The notes: generated by a model not told the origin, from the letters alone. Shown: positions 40,851 to 52,157, counted from the stretch's first letter. The stretch: DNA of 64,000 bases from an uncultured Rhodobacterales bacterium (GCA_903845215.1 CAIMWI010000036.1:52978-116977); one strand, 5' to 3'. A program made the numbers and translations.

Positions 40851-42400
40851 CCGCTGTTGTCATGAAGGGCATTTCCAAGGCCTTTGGCGGTGTCAAAGCC
40901 TTGGACAACGTGGACTTCGCCGTTCTCCCCGGCGAAATCCACGCCCTTCTTGGCGGCAACGGGGCGGGCAAGTCGACCATTTTAAAGGTGCTGAACGGGG
41001 TACATCGGCCTGATGCTGGCACCATCACGGTGGGGGGTGTGGCGCTGACCACCCACACGCCCGAAGCCTCGCGGGCCGCAGGCATCGCCATGAACTTTCA
41101 AGAGATGAGCTTGATCCCCACCCTAACCGTGGCGCAGAATATCTATCTCACCCGCGAAGCGCGCACCCCGCGCGGCCTTCTGGATGATGCGGCCTGCGAG
41201 GCTAAGGCGGCCGACATCTTCGCCATGCTAGAGGTCAAGGTTGACCCTAAGGCGATCGTCAGCACCCTAGGTGCAGGCCAAAAGCAACTGACAGAGATTG
41301 CCAAGGCAATCAGCCAGTCTTCCAAGGTGTTGATCCTTGATGAACCCTCGACAGCTTTGGCGGTGTCGGATGTGGAACGCTTGTTCACCTTTCTGCGCAA
41401 GCTAAAAGCGCAGGGGGTGGCGGTGATCTATGTCAGCCACCGCATGGACGAAATCGCCCGCATTGCCGACCGCGCCACGATTTTGCGGGACGGCAAGCAT
41501 GTCATCACAGCGCCGATGTCAGAGCTGCCGATTGATATGATGATCGAACATATCGTGGGCAAACGCTCGAAGGGATTGGCCGATGTGCAGCGCGGCGATG
41601 CCACGCGCGGTGAGGTTTTGCTAGAGGCGCGAGGGGTGAGTGGTGCGCATAAGCCCAAGGATGTCAGCTTTACCCTGCATCGAGGCGAGGTTTTGGGCTT
41701 GGCGGGGCTTTTGGGCTCTGGCCGCTCGTCGCTTGCGCGGGTGATTGCGGGCATCGAACCCGCCACGGCGGGAGAATTGCGCATTCGCGGTGCAGCGGCG
41801 GCAATCCGCAAGCCGTCAGATGCCATCGCCGCAGGGGTGGCTTTGGTGCCCGAAGCGCGGGCGACCCAAGGGATTATTCCAGCGCATTCGGTGGCGGCGA
41901 ACATCGTGCTGTCAGTGCTTGGCCACATTTCGGCCAAAGGTGTCGTCAACCGCCCCAAGGCGCAGCAAATCACGGATGACATGATCGCGCGGCTGCAAAT
42001 CAAAACCGCCAGCCGCGATCATGCGGTATCAACCCTGTCGGGCGGCAACCAGCAAAAGGTGGTGATCGGCAAGTGGCTGGCCACCGACCCCGACATTCTG
42101 GTGCTGGATGAACCCACAGCCGGCATCGATATCGGGTCTAAATCCGAAATCATCCGGCTGGTGCGCAACCTTGCTGCACAGGGCAAGGGCATCGTGATGA
42201 TCTCTTCGGAACTGTCAGAACTTCTCACCGCCTGCGACCGCATCCTTGTGATGGCCGATGGCCGCGCCCATCAGATGATCGACCGCGCCGCGCTGGATGA
42301 CCCCGCCGACCCTGACCCCGGCCACCGCCTGCAAGCGGCCGAGCGCCAGTTGCAAATCGAAATCCAAAAAGCCCTTTCCCAGGAGATTCCCCATGGCTAA
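40847..42400 (+). CDS. Sugar ABC transporter ATP-binding protein (two ABC domains, RbsA/XylG-like)
   Basis: GGNGAGKSTILKVL, LDEPSTALA, LSGGNQQKVVIGKWL, LDEPTAGIDIG. Confidence 0.94.
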   Translation: MTAVVMKGISKAFGGVKALDNVDFAVLPGEIHALLGGNGAGKSTILKVLNGVHRPDAGTITVGGVALTTHTPEASRAAGIAMNFQEMSLIPTLTVAQNIYLTREARTPRGLLDDAACEAKAADIFAMLEVKVDPKAIVSTLGAGQKQLTEIAKAISQSSKVLILDEPSTALAVSDVERLFTFLRKLKAQGVAVIYVSHRMDEIARIADRATILRDGKHVITAPMSELPIDMMIEHIVGKRSKGLADVQRGDATRGEVLLEARGVSGAHKPKDVSFTLHRGEVLGLAGLLGSGRSSLARVIAGIEPATAGELRIRGAAAAIRKPSDAIAAGVALVPEARATQGIIPAHSVAANIVLSVLGHISAKGVVNRPKAQQITDDMIARLQIKTASRDHAVSTLSGGNQQKVVIGKWLATDPDILVLDEPTAGIDIGSKSEIIRLVRNLAAQGKGIVMISSELSELLTACDRILVMADGRAHQMIDRAALDDPADPDPGHRLQAAERQLQIEIQKALSQEIPHG

Positions 42401-43334
42401 GCGCGCGACCTTCCTCGCCAACTGGCGGCAAAACATCATCTATATCGGCTTTGTGGTGATCTTTGTGATCTTCGCGCTGACGCTCAGCCATAAGGGCTTT
42501 TTGAACCCGACCAATCTTTTGAACATCATCCGCCAAACGGCGATGATCGCGGTGATGGCGGTGGCCATGACTTTTGTGCTGGCCAGCGGCGAGATCGACC
42601 TGTCGATTGGCGCGGTGGCGGGGCTGACGACTGTCACGGTCGCCATGACCATAGCGGTTGCGGGGCCTTTTGCGGGTGTTTTGGCGGGGGTTGCCACGGG
42701 CATCGCGGTAGGCTGCTTTAACGGCTGGCTGACCACGCGCATCGGCATTCCGTCTTTTCTGACCACGCTGGCCATGATGGGAATTGCCAAAGGGGTCGCC
42801 ATGTGGATATCGGCCACCGCCGCTGTGCCGATCCTGTCGCCGGGATATTCGTGGGTCTTTGGCGGCGGTTCGATTGGCCCTGTTCCGGTGCTGTTGTTTT
42901 GGATGTTGGTGGCTGCGGCATCGGGCCATTTCGTCTTGCGCCGCACCAGCTTTGGCCGCCGCGTGCTGGCAACGGGCGGCGGTGAAACCGCGGCGCGCTA
43001 TTCCGGCATCGACACCGCCAACATCAAGTTCAAGGTGCTGATCGTGTCTTCATCCGCCGCCGCCATCGCGGGGATGCTGTATGCCGGCCGCTTGCAATCG
43101 GGCCGCTTCCAACTGGGCGAGGGTGACGAATTGTCGGTCATCGCCGCCGCTGTTTTGGGCGGCACCAGCCTGTTTGGCGGCAAAGGCACCGTGGTGGGCA
43201 CCATCGTGGGTGCGCTGATGATCGGGCTGATCAACAATGGGTTGATCCTAATGGGGCTAGAGTTCAGCCAGCAACTGATCGCGCGCGGGGCGATCATCAT
43301 CTTGGCCGTCGCCCTAAGCCAGAAAAGGGCCTGA
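42393..43334 (+). CDS. Sugar ABC transporter permease (RbsC-like)
   Basis: FVLASGEIDLSIGAVAGL, LAAVLGGTSLFGGKGTVVGTIVGAL-type motif. Confidence 0.93.
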   Translation: MAKRATFLANWRQNIIYIGFVVIFVIFALTLSHKGFLNPTNLLNIIRQTAMIAVMAVAMTFVLASGEIDLSIGAVAGLTTVTVAMTIAVAGPFAGVLAGVATGIAVGCFNGWLTTRIGIPSFLTTLAMMGIAKGVAMWISATAAVPILSPGYSWVFGGGSIGPVPVLLFWMLVAAASGHFVLRRTSFGRRVLATGGGETAARYSGIDTANIKFKVLIVSSSAAAIAGMLYAGRLQSGRFQLGEGDELSVIAAAVLGGTSLFGGKGTVVGTIVGALMIGLINNGLILMGLEFSQQLIARGAIIILAVALSQKRA

Positions 43335-43335
43335 A

Positions 43336-43638
43336 ATGTACACGATTATAGGCACCGTCACCGCCCACCCTGAAACACGCCAAGAACTGGCCGTCCTTCT
43401 GGCCGCACAAGTCGCCCCGACCCGCGCCGAAGCCGGCTGCCTCAATTACGATTTCCATGTCGATGCAGCCAACCCCTGCGTCTTTGTTTTTTACGAGAAC
43501 TGGACCAGCCGCGAAGCCTTGGATGCCCACCTTGCGATGCCCCATTTACAACCGCTTTTCTCGCAACTTGACCGATTGCTGGCCGTGCCCGTGGATATCC
43601 GCCCTTTGACGATGCTGAGCTTGCGGCCCGAATCGTGA
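43336..43638 (+). CDS. Antibiotic biosynthesis monooxygenase-fold protein (YgiN-like)
   Basis: PTRAEAGCLNYDFHVDAANPCVFVFYENWTSREALDAHL. Confidence 0.87.
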   Translation: MYTIIGTVTAHPETRQELAVLLAAQVAPTRAEAGCLNYDFHVDAANPCVFVFYENWTSREALDAHLAMPHLQPLFSQLDRLLAVPVDIRPLTMLSLRPES

Positions 43639-43752
43639 AAGCTTTGGCCACTTTGTGAACCTTTTGCTAAAAGATGCCTTGTATTGAAGGCGCCCGTGCC
43701 GAATAGGCACGCCTGCGCTCGTTACGGTTTTCCCAAGCCCAAAGCCGCGACA

Positions 43753-43773
43753 GAGTATTTGGGCCAAGATGAG
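43753..43773 (+). repeat. Dispersed intergenic repeat copy 3 (partial)
   Basis: GAGTATTTGGGCCAAGATGAG, compare 62228-62250. Confidence 0.6.
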
Positions 43774-43843
43774 GGGCGGGTCGATTTGGTTGACTTGTCC
43801 TTAGGCTTGGCCAAAATGGCCCTTCTGTAAAGAAAGGGATCAG

Positions 43844-46800
43844 ATGCGCCTGACGCGGCTGCGCCTTAACGGGTTCAAGAGTTTCGTCGATCCCACTGAT
43901 CTGATGATCATGGAGGGGCTGACTGGTGTTGTCGGGCCCAATGGCTGCGGCAAGTCGAACCTGTTAGAGGCGCTGCGCTGGGTGATGGGGGAAAACCGCC
44001 CCTCGGCGATGCGCGGCGGCGGGATGGAGGATGTGATCTTCAACGGCTCTGGCGGTCGGGGGGCGCGGCATTTTGCAGAAGTGTCGTTGATCATCGACAA
44101 CCAAGACCGTTTGGCACCTTCAGGGTTTAACGATGCCGACACGATTGAAGTGGTGCGCCGGATCACCCGTGATGCGGGATCAGCTTATAAGGCCAACGCC
44201 AAGGATGTGCGTGCGCGCGATGTGCAGATGTTGTTTGCCGACGCGTCGACGGGGTCGCATTCGCCCGCATTGGTTCGGCAGGGGCAGATCACAGAACTGA
44301 TCAACGCCAAACCCAAGGCCCGCCGGATGATCTTAGAGGAGGCCGCCGGAATAAGCGGTCTCTACCAGCGCCGCCATGAGGCCGAACTGCGCCTATCGGC
44401 CGCAGAGCAGAATTTGCTGCGGGTGGATGACGTGTTGGAAGGCTTGGCGCAACAGCTTTCCACCCTGACACGGCAGGCCAAGCAGGCCACGCGCTACCGC
44501 GAGATTGGCACCGAATTGCGGCAAGCCGAGGGGATGTTGCTGTACAGCCGCTGGCGCGAGGCGGAAGTGGCACGGGCGGCTGCGGAATTCACCCTGCGCC
44601 AGCGCCTGTCAGTGGCTGCTCAGGCCGAGCTTGCCGCACGTTTTGCCTCAAAAAGCCGCGAGGATGCCGAGGGCGATATACCAGCGCGCCGCGAGGAAGA
44701 GGTGGTGGCCGGCGCCATCTTGCAACGCCTGATGCTGCAGCGCGATGTCCTGACGGCCGAAGAGACGCGGGCCTTGGCCAGCATAGAGACGTTGAACGCC
44801 CGCATCTTGCAGATGGACCGCGACGGTGAGCGCGAAGTGTCGCTGAACCGCGACGCAGCCGAGATGATCGAGCGGCTGGTGTGGGAAGTTGACCAGTTGA
44901 TGCGCGCCAGCGAGGGGCAAGACGAGCGGCTGTCAGACGCTGCAAACCTCGCCCGCGCCGCAGCCGGTGACCTTGGCATCCGCGAAGACGAATTGGCGCA
45001 AACGACCGAAGACGCGGCCCGCTTGGCTGCGCGCCATCAATCGGCAGATCGCTTGGTGGCAGACAACCGCAAAGCGTTAGAGCGTTTACAAGACGAGGCC
45101 GCGCGCGCCGCTGACACTGTAGAAGTGGCGCAAGAAGCTGTTGTGGCCGCGATTGAAGCCGCAGAAGCGGCGCGCGATGCGCAAGAAACAGCACTTGGTG
45201 CAGCGGAAGCCGCCGAGGAGGCGCTGACGCGCGCTGAAGACGCCCGCGCCACCGCCCAAGCCACAGAAGCCGATGCACGCGCCATAAGATCGAGTGCCGA
45301 GGGCGAGGCGAATGCCCTGCGCGCTGAAGTGGCGGCCCTTGCCCGCCTTGTACAGCGCGAGGCGCAAGCCGGCCAACAATTGCTGGATCAGCTAGAGGTG
45401 GAGGTGGGCTACGAAGCCGCCCTAGGCGCAGCTTTTGCAGATGATTTGCGCAATGCTCAGGTGCAGGGCGATGCCGGATCAGGCTGGGTTCAGTTGGAAG
45501 CCTTTGATCCGGCCCAACCCTTGCCCCAAGGTGCGGCCCCCTTGGCCCGCCATGTCGGCGCGCCCGATGTGCTGGCGCGGCGTCTGTCGCAGACCGGAGT
45601 GGTCGAGGCGGCCGATGGGCCGCGCCTGCAGGCCACCCTAGGCCCCGGGCAAAGGCTGGTCAGCCGCGAGGGCGATGTTTGGCGGTGGGACGGATTCAGG
45701 GCGGCTGCGGCAGATGCGCCCTCGGCCACGGCGGCGCGCCTGCGGCAGCTGAACCGTTTGGTTCAGGTGAAGCGCGATCTGGAAGAGGCCTCTGCCAAGG
45801 CCTTTGGCGCGGCACAAGCCCATGACGCGCTGCAAGCGCGGCTAGCCGATGCGGCGCGCGCCGATCAACTGGCCCGCGATCAGCGACGCACAGCCGACCA
45901 ACGTGTCACCGAGGCCAACCGCGCTGCTGCCCGTGCAGAGGGCGAACGCTCGATCACTGGCGGACGGCTGGAAGCGGCCCTTGCGGCAGCGGCGCGCTTT
46001 GGCGACGATGCCGCCCTTGCCCGCGACCGTTTGGCCGAGGCCGAGGCTGGCCTGCAAGGCTTGGGCGATTTGGCTGCAGCGCGTGCCTTGGTGGAAGACA
46101 GGCGCGTGGCGGTTGAAGGCGCACGCATCGCCATGATGACCCGCCGCGCCGCGCATGACGAGCTAAAGCGCGAAGGCGAAGCGCGGGTGCGGCGGCGTCA
46201 AGAGGCTGTCAAGGAACTTTCAGGGTGGAAGCACCGGCAAGACACCGCCACCAAACGCAGCGTCGAGCTACGAGAACGGCGGCAAGAGGCCGAGGAAGAC
46301 TTGACCGAAGCCATGGCCTTGCCCGAAGACATCCGCGACCGCCGCGAGAACTTGGCCGAGGCAATTGACGCAGCAGAGGCGCGCCGCAACCAAGCCGCAG
46401 ATGCCTTGGCCGAAGCTGAGGCGGTGCTCCGCCAGGCCCAAGGCGCCGAGCGCGAGGCCGAGCGCACAGCCAGCGAGGCCCGCGAAGCCCGCGCCCGTGC
46501 CGAAGTACAGCAAGAAGCTGCCCGCGCCGGCGCAACCCAGGCCGCCGACCGTATCTTAGAAGAGCTAGGCGCCACACCCGATCAGCTTTTAGACACTTTG
46601 GGCTTTGACCCCGATCGGATGCCAGACGCCGACTCACTTGAGATTGACGTGAACCGCCTGAAACGCCAACGCGAGGCTTTGGGTGCGGTGAACCTGCGCG
46701 CCGAAGAGGATGCCAAGGCCGTGTCGGGCGAGTATGACGCGCTGGTGGCCGAAAAGATCGACCTTGAAGAGGCGATCAAGAAACTGCGCGCAGGTATCGC

Positions 46801-47299
46801 AGGGCTGAACCGCGAAGGGCGCGAACGGCTTTTGACCGCCTTTGAACAGGTCAACGCCAATTTTGCTACGCTTTTCACCCACCTGTTTGGCGGGGGCGAG
46901 GCGCGGTTGGTCATGGTGGAAAGCGACGACCCGCTTGAGGCGGGGCTAGAGATCATGTGCCAGCCCCCCGGCAAGCGGTTGTCGACCCTGTCGCTGCTGT
47001 CGGGCGGAGAACAAACGCTTACCGCGCTGGCGCTGATCTTTGGCGTCTTTCTGGCCAACCCCGCCCCGATCTGCGTGCTAGACGAGGTGGACGCGCCCTT
47101 GGATGACGCCAATGTCACCCGCTTTTGCGACCTGATGGACGAAATGCGCCGTAGGACGGAAACGCGCTTTTTGGTCATCACCCACCACGCCGTCACGATG
47201 AGCCGGATGGACCGCCTGTTTGGGGTGACCATGGCAGAACAGGGCGTCAGCCAATTGGTCAGCGTCGATTTGAACCGCGCAGCGGCGATGGTCGGCTAG
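43844..47299 (+). CDS. smc: Chromosome segregation protein SMC
   Basis: MRLTRLRLNGFKSFVDPTDLMIMEGLTGVVGPNGCGKSNLLEALRWVMGE; C-terminal LSGGEQTLTALALIFGVF; coiled coil 1151 aa. Confidence 0.96.
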   Translation: MRLTRLRLNGFKSFVDPTDLMIMEGLTGVVGPNGCGKSNLLEALRWVMGENRPSAMRGGGMEDVIFNGSGGRGARHFAEVSLIIDNQDRLAPSGFNDADTIEVVRRITRDAGSAYKANAKDVRARDVQMLFADASTGSHSPALVRQGQITELINAKPKARRMILEEAAGISGLYQRRHEAELRLSAAEQNLLRVDDVLEGLAQQLSTLTRQAKQATRYREIGTELRQAEGMLLYSRWREAEVARAAAEFTLRQRLSVAAQAELAARFASKSREDAEGDIPARREEEVVAGAILQRLMLQRDVLTAEETRALASIETLNARILQMDRDGEREVSLNRDAAEMIERLVWEVDQLMRASEGQDERLSDAANLARAAAGDLGIREDELAQTTEDAARLAARHQSADRLVADNRKALERLQDEAARAADTVEVAQEAVVAAIEAAEAARDAQETALGAAEAAEEALTRAEDARATAQATEADARAIRSSAEGEANALRAEVAALARLVQREAQAGQQLLDQLEVEVGYEAALGAAFADDLRNAQVQGDAGSGWVQLEAFDPAQPLPQGAAPLARHVGAPDVLARRLSQTGVVEAADGPRLQATLGPGQRLVSREGDVWRWDGFRAAAADAPSATAARLRQLNRLVQVKRDLEEASAKAFGAAQAHDALQARLADAARADQLARDQRRTADQRVTEANRAAARAEGERSITGGRLEAALAAAARFGDDAALARDRLAEAEAGLQGLGDLAAARALVEDRRVAVEGARIAMMTRRAAHDELKREGEARVRRRQEAVKELSGWKHRQDTATKRSVELRERRQEAEEDLTEAMALPEDIRDRRENLAEAIDAAEARRNQAADALAEAEAVLRQAQGAEREAERTASEAREARARAEVQQEAARAGATQAADRILEELGATPDQLLDTLGFDPDRMPDADSLEIDVNRLKRQREALGAVNLRAEEDAKAVSGEYDALVAEKIDLEEAIKKLRAGIAGLNREGRERLLTAFEQVNANFATLFTHLFGGGEARLVMVESDDPLEAGLEIMCQPPGKRLSTLSLLSGGEQTLTALALIFGVFLANPAPICVLDEVDAPLDDANVTRFCDLMDEMRRRTETRFLVITHHAVTMSRMDRLFGVTMAEQGVSQLVSVDLNRAAAMVG

Positions 47300-48234
47300 G
47301 GATTGATTTTGCCCAAGGACAAGGTGTGCTCGCGAAGCCAAGCCAGAAAGCCGCGGGGGTTGCCCTTCCATTTGTCCAATTCGCCAGCCGACAGGGGCAG
47401 CCCAACATGCGGCCGCTGTGGTTTGAACAGGGCGCGGCGGATTTCATACAGCAGCAACCCCTGCCGCAACGTGGCCGCCAGTTTGTTGGCGATCTGATAG
47501 GCGCGCGAATTCTGACCGGTGAAATGGATCGGGACAATCGTGGCCCCCGACTTGGTGATCATCTTATGGGTGAAGACGTTCCATTCCGCCTCTATCGCGG
47601 GACCAAACCATGTTTCGGAACACGCGACTTTTCCGGCCGGAAACAGAATAACCAAGCCCCCCTCTGCCAAATGCGCCATGGTCAAATCACGCATCTGCAA
47701 GCCCAACTCGCGAGAGTTTTCCTCATGCGGGAAGGGCACAGGGATCATGAATTCTTCAATTTCGGGAATGCCCGTCAAAAGGCTGCGCGTCAGAATGCGG
47801 AAGTCTGATCGCACTCGGCTGACCAATTCGCCCATGATCATGCCATCGACCAAACCGTGGGGATGGTTCGCCACCACCACAACCGGCCCTGTTTTGGGAA
47901 TTCGGGCGATTTCTTCGGGCGGGGTGTCGATGCGGATACCCATATGCGCCACAGCCTTGGACCAAAAGGTCACACCGACCGGTGCGCCGGATTTTTCAAA
48001 GCTGCGGATCATTTGCAGAAGTTTGACCTTTGCGGTGATCCACTCGATGGCACGAATCGTGACCACCTTGGCCGGATTGGTGAAGGTTCCGGCGTAAGAC
48101 AGGCGGCGCATGTCATATTTATTGGCCACCTCTACCCTAGGGGCAGCCTTTGCGAGCACCACAGGCTTGGTCATTTGCGTTTGCGTCACGAGCCGTCCGC
48201 CTTCCTTTGCAAACCGCTTAACGGTCTTCGCCAA
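47296..48234 (-). CDS. Lysophospholipid acyltransferase family protein (PlsC-like)
   Basis: VVVVANHPHGLVDGMIMG (H-x5-D-like), LFPAGKVACSE. Confidence 0.82.
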   Translation of the reverse strand: MAKTVKRFAKEGGRLVTQTQMTKPVVLAKAAPRVEVANKYDMRRLSYAGTFTNPAKVVTIRAIEWITAKVKLLQMIRSFEKSGAPVGVTFWSKAVAHMGIRIDTPPEEIARIPKTGPVVVVANHPHGLVDGMIMGELVSRVRSDFRILTRSLLTGIPEIEEFMIPVPFPHEENSRELGLQMRDLTMAHLAEGGLVILFPAGKVACSETWFGPAIEAEWNVFTHKMITKSGATIVPIHFTGQNSRAYQIANKLAATLRQGLLLYEIRRALFKPQRPHVGLPLSAGELDKWKGNPRGFLAWLREHTLSLGKINP

Positions 48235-48487
48235 AGCGATCGGCCACCAATTTGGTCAGCGCCATTCCAAGCGCCTCGGCCTGAGGGCCGCTTGTCTCTA
48301 CTGTAATAGTGGTTCCGCGAGAGGCTGCCAACATCAAAAGTCCCATGATGCTGTCGCCTGACACCGTCATATCTTCACGCGTCACTTGTGCGCTTGCGTC
48401 AAACTCTTCAACAACCTCGACAAATTTGGCCGAAGCACGGGCATGAAGCCCCTTTTCATTCACAATCAAAAGCGAAAGCTGGGCCAT
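48218..48487 (-). CDS. ptsH: PTS phosphocarrier protein HPr
   Basis: KGLHARASAKFVE (active His) and GDSIMGLLMLAA (regulatory Ser). Confidence 0.93.
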   Translation of the reverse strand: MAQLSLLIVNEKGLHARASAKFVEVVEEFDASAQVTREDMTVSGDSIMGLLMLAASRGTTITVETSGPQAEALGMALTKLVADRFGEDR

Positions 48488-48490
48488 TGT

Positions 48491-48889
48491 TTAGGCCCCC
48501 ATGCCAAGATCAAGGCTATTGATGTATTTTCGACCAGCTTCCAAAGCGGCGGTCACCGCTTCACCAACAGGCAAGGCGCGGCATTTGGCAAGCTTGATCA
48601 GCATCGGCAGATTGGCGCCATAAAGGATTCGCCGTTCCGAGCCGGCACACCCTGCCATCAGTGACAGGTTTGACGGCGATCCACCAAACATATCGGTCAC
48701 CACAACGACACCTTCGCCATGGTCAACCGCATTGGCCGCAGCGCAAATTTCAGCCTGCTTTTTGTCGCGATCACAATCATCTTCAATCGAGATGGCCTGC
48801 ATATCGCTTTGTTTGCCCACAACGTGTTCAACAGCCAAGAGATACTCTCTGGCCAGCCCCCCGTGTGCGACGATGACAACTCCGATCAC
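48491..48889 (-). CDS. PTS EIIA, mannose family
   Basis: [34 protein letters not shown]. Confidence 0.92.
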   Translation of the reverse strand: MIGVVIVAHGGLAREYLLAVEHVVGKQSDMQAISIEDDCDRDKKQAEICAAANAVDHGEGVVVVTDMFGGSPSNLSLMAGCAGSERRILYGANLPMLIKLAKCRALPVGEAVTAALEAGRKYINSLDLGMGA

Positions 48890-49818
48890 CCGCGACCTAC
48901 CTCTGTTTCGCTACTGATCCCATCAAGCATCGGGGTGGTTCCCCGACGCTCAAGCTCTCGGTGACGTTTTGACACCTGCCAGCCGGCTTCTGCAAGCACT
49001 TTGGCCAATTTTTCTGCAACTGCAACAGAACGGTGTTGCCCGCCGGTGCAGCCAAAGCCGATTGTTAGGTGGGCTTTGCCCTCTTGCAACTGGGCCGGCA
49101 GCAAAATGAAGAGCATTTCTTGCAGTTTTTCGAAGAAAGCGACAAAGTTGGGATCAGCTTGCACATAGGCGGAAACTTCTGCATCGCGACCATCTTTGTC
49201 TCGCAAAGCAGGCACCCAGTGCGGGTTGCCTAAGAATCGGCAGTCAAAAACCATATCCACACCGCGCGGCAGCCCGCGCTTGTAGCTGAAACTTTGCACC
49301 GAAATGGCCAAGCGCGTGGCCGTGCTTTGTGCAAACCAATGGTCTATTTCGGCCTTTAGGTCATGCGGCGACAGATCCGAGGTGTCGATCAGATGATCCG
49401 CACGCGCCCGAATGGCGACCAAAAGGTCGATCTCGCGCTCGATCCCTTCGCTGGGCGAAACGGCCTCGGCTAGGGGGTGGCGTCGACGGGTTTGGCTGTA
49501 GCGGCTTTGCAAGATGCCGGGCGCACAATCGAGATACAAGACATCCAAAGTGACCCGCGGGTTGCGGGTGAGGCGGTCGATCAATTCAATCGCGGCAGTC
49601 GTGCTGAAATCGCGGTTGCGCACATCCAGCCCCAAGGCAATGGGCCTGTCGAGCGGCGGGCCGTCTAACAAGCGCGGGATCAGACTAAGAGGCAAGTTAT
49701 CGATCACCTCATAGCCCAGATCTTCCAGCGCGTGAAACGCAGTTGACCGACCAGCCCCGGAAGGTCCGGTGACAAGAATAAGGTGGTGAAAGCTATGGCT
49801 TTCGAAAGAGTCGGTCAT
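48886..49818 (-). CDS. rapZ: RNase adapter protein RapZ
   Basis: [44 protein letters not shown]. Confidence 0.95.
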   Translation of the reverse strand: MTDSFESHSFHHLILVTGPSGAGRSTAFHALEDLGYEVIDNLPLSLIPRLLDGPPLDRPIALGLDVRNRDFSTTAAIELIDRLTRNPRVTLDVLYLDCAPGILQSRYSQTRRRHPLAEAVSPSEGIEREIDLLVAIRARADHLIDTSDLSPHDLKAEIDHWFAQSTATRLAISVQSFSYKRGLPRGVDMVFDCRFLGNPHWVPALRDKDGRDAEVSAYVQADPNFVAFFEKLQEMLFILLPAQLQEGKAHLTIGFGCTGGQHRSVAVAEKLAKVLAEAGWQVSKRHRELERRGTTPMLDGISSETEVGRG

Positions 49819-49840
49819 TGGGGTAAACTAAGGCCGTCTG

Positions 49841-50260
49841 TCAGGCGAAACGCGAAGCCTTAACATAGCACAGAATGGCCGCAGGAAAATGGGCTGCAGG
49901 CACGGCCAGCACCAAAGGGCAACTTATCCCCAAAAGACTGATCTCACGCTCTGGCGGAAGGCGTTGGGTTTCGGTCTGATCCATGTCAACCACCAACGCG
50001 ATTTGGGCTTGGGGAACAAAGGGAACGCGCAGCAATCCAAGGCCGCGCGCCTCGATCAGGCCCTGAATCGTGGCGGGGGGGCGGGCGGTCAACACACCGC
50101 CGTGCGCCTGCAATTCGGTGCGGTCGTCAGCCACCAGATCAGCGCCATAGGCCATCAGTTGTAAAGCCAGCGCCGATTTGCCCAAGCCAGAGCGCCCCAA
50201 AATCAATACCCCACGGCCTTGCCACGCGATACAACTGGCGTGGACAATCTGCGCCGTCAT
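49841..50260 (-). CDS. hprK: HPr kinase/phosphorylase (short alphaproteobacterial form)
   Basis: LILGRSGLGKSALALQLMAYGADLVADDRTEL. Confidence 0.92.
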   Translation of the reverse strand: MTAQIVHASCIAWQGRGVLILGRSGLGKSALALQLMAYGADLVADDRTELQAHGGVLTARPPATIQGLIEARGLGLLRVPFVPQAQIALVVDMDQTETQRLPPEREISLLGISCPLVLAVPAAHFPAAILCYVKASRFA

Positions 50261-51387
50261 ACCGGCAGGCCCACCACAAAGCGCGCGCCCAAAGGGGCAG
50301 CCCGCGGGTCATCCTCGTCAGAGCGAATGTTTTCAGCCCAGATCACACCGCCATGCGCCTCGACAATCTGTTTGGATATGGCAAGGCCAAGGCCAGAATG
50401 GTTGCCAAAATCACTGTCGGGGCGTTCTGAATAAAAACGCTGGAACACCTTGGACAGCGCCTGTTCTGGGATGCCGGGGCCGGTATCTTCGACAACGACC
50501 AACACCCGATTGTCGCGCTTGCGCGCCCAGATGCGCACAGCATCCCCCGCGGCACAAAAGGAAATGGCATTGGTAATCAGATTGACAAAGACTTGCGCCA
50601 ACCGCGCCTCGATTCCGACCAAGTTCAGGGGTTGATCGGGAAAATCTGCAATCAGGTCAACCCCCTTCCATTGCGCCTGCGTGCCAAGATGGTCAGTTAG
50701 GTTTATCAGGGTTTTGCGCAGATTAAACGGCTCTTCCTCTTCCTTGACCAGATCTGAATCAAGGCGCGAGGCGGCAGAGATATCGCTGACCAAACGCGTC
50801 ATTCGCCGCACGTCATGGTCGATGACATCCAAAAGCTTTTCGCGCTGTTCCACTTTGGTAACCATGCGCAAAGAGCCCACGGCCGACCGCAGGCTGGCAA
50901 GGGGGTTCTTGATTTCATGGCTGACATCAGCGGCAAAATGTTCGTTGGCATCGATTCTGTCACAAAGCGCCGTCACCATCCCGCGCAGAGCGACCGACAG
51001 GCGGCCTATTTCATCGGGGCGATCGGACAAGTCAGGGATCCAGACCCGACCTGGGGCAATTGTGCGCCCCCCCGGAACACGGCCAATTTCTGCAGCCTTG
51101 GCAAGTGCCGCCAAAGGGCGCGTGATCGCCGCGGCCAAAACCAGCGACAGGGCAATGCAAACGGCTAAGGCCGCGGCAAAGACCATCCATAAGCGCGCCT
51201 GCACAACGGGCGCTGGATCAAGGGCGATGATCCCTGCAATCACGACGACAAGCACCACCACATTGGCCAAGACGATTTGCCCCGCCAAAGGCACGCGCAT
51301 CAAAGACAGCCGCGCCCGGCGCAGCCTGGCCGGATCTGTGCGCATGGGTGCCTTTTTGGTTGGGCTAGATTGGAAGATCGCAGTCAT
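50257..51387 (-). CDS. chvG: ChvG-family sensor histidine kinase with minimal periplasmic region
   Basis: [59 protein letters not shown]; next to hprK and chvI. Confidence 0.9.
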   Translation of the reverse strand: MTAIFQSSPTKKAPMRTDPARLRRARLSLMRVPLAGQIVLANVVVLVVVIAGIIALDPAPVVQARLWMVFAAALAVCIALSLVLAAAITRPLAALAKAAEIGRVPGGRTIAPGRVWIPDLSDRPDEIGRLSVALRGMVTALCDRIDANEHFAADVSHEIKNPLASLRSAVGSLRMVTKVEQREKLLDVIDHDVRRMTRLVSDISAASRLDSDLVKEEEEPFNLRKTLINLTDHLGTQAQWKGVDLIADFPDQPLNLVGIEARLAQVFVNLITNAISFCAAGDAVRIWARKRDNRVLVVVEDTGPGIPEQALSKVFQRFYSERPDSDFGNHSGLGLAISKQIVEAHGGVIWAENIRSDEDDPRAAPLGARFVVGLPV

Positions 51388-52085
51388 TCTTCGATATAAC
51401 GATAACCAATGCCATAAAGCGTTTCGATGGCGTTAAACCCGTCATCCACCCCGCGCATTTTCTTGCGCAGACGCTTGATGTGGCTGTCAATCGTGCGGTC
51501 GTCGACATAGACCTGATCGTCATAGGCCACATCCATCAACTGCTCGCGGCTTTTTACAAAGCCCGGTCGCTGGGCCAAGGTTTGCAGCAGCATGAATTCG
51601 GTCACAGTCAGGGCAACCTCTTGCCCCTTCCATTCGACCGCATGGCGCAAAGGGTCCATCCGAAGATGGCCACGCTCTAGCACGCGAATGTCCTCTAAAC
51701 TGGCAAGGTCTGCGGCAGGACTTGGATCTTGGCGGCGCAGCAGGGCGCGGATACGTTCCAGCAAAATGCGCTGGCTAAAGGGCTTTTTCACATAATCATC
51801 AGCCCCCATGCGCAGGCCCAAGACTTCGTCAATCTCGTCGTCTTTCGAACTGAGAAAGATCACCGGAATGCGCGTTTTGCCGCGCAGGCGTTGCAACAGA
51901 TCCATCCCATCCATGCGCGGGAGTTTGACATCCAGCACGGCCACATCGGGCATCCGCCGACTAAAGGCGTCAAGGGCTGATTGGCCATCATTAAAGGTTT
52001 CAACTTCAAACCCTTCAGATTCCAACGTCATCGTGACGGAGGTCAGGATATTGCGGTCATCGTCTACAAGGGCAATTCGGGCCAT
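51384..52085 (-). CDS. chvI: ChvI-family response regulator
   Basis: [68 protein letters not shown]. Confidence 0.95.
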   Translation of the reverse strand: MARIALVDDDRNILTSVTMTLESEGFEVETFNDGQSALDAFSRRMPDVAVLDVKLPRMDGMDLLQRLRGKTRIPVIFLSSKDDEIDEVLGLRMGADDYVKKPFSQRILLERIRALLRRQDPSPAADLASLEDIRVLERGHLRMDPLRHAVEWKGQEVALTVTEFMLLQTLAQRPGFVKSREQLMDVAYDDQVYVDDRTIDSHIKRLRKKMRGVDDGFNAIETLYGIGYRYIEE

Positions 52086-52157
52086 GGCGCGCTTCCAATC
52101 TATACGTTTTGTCTGTTCTGCAGCAGTATTCTGTTCTTTGGGATATATTGGCAATAC

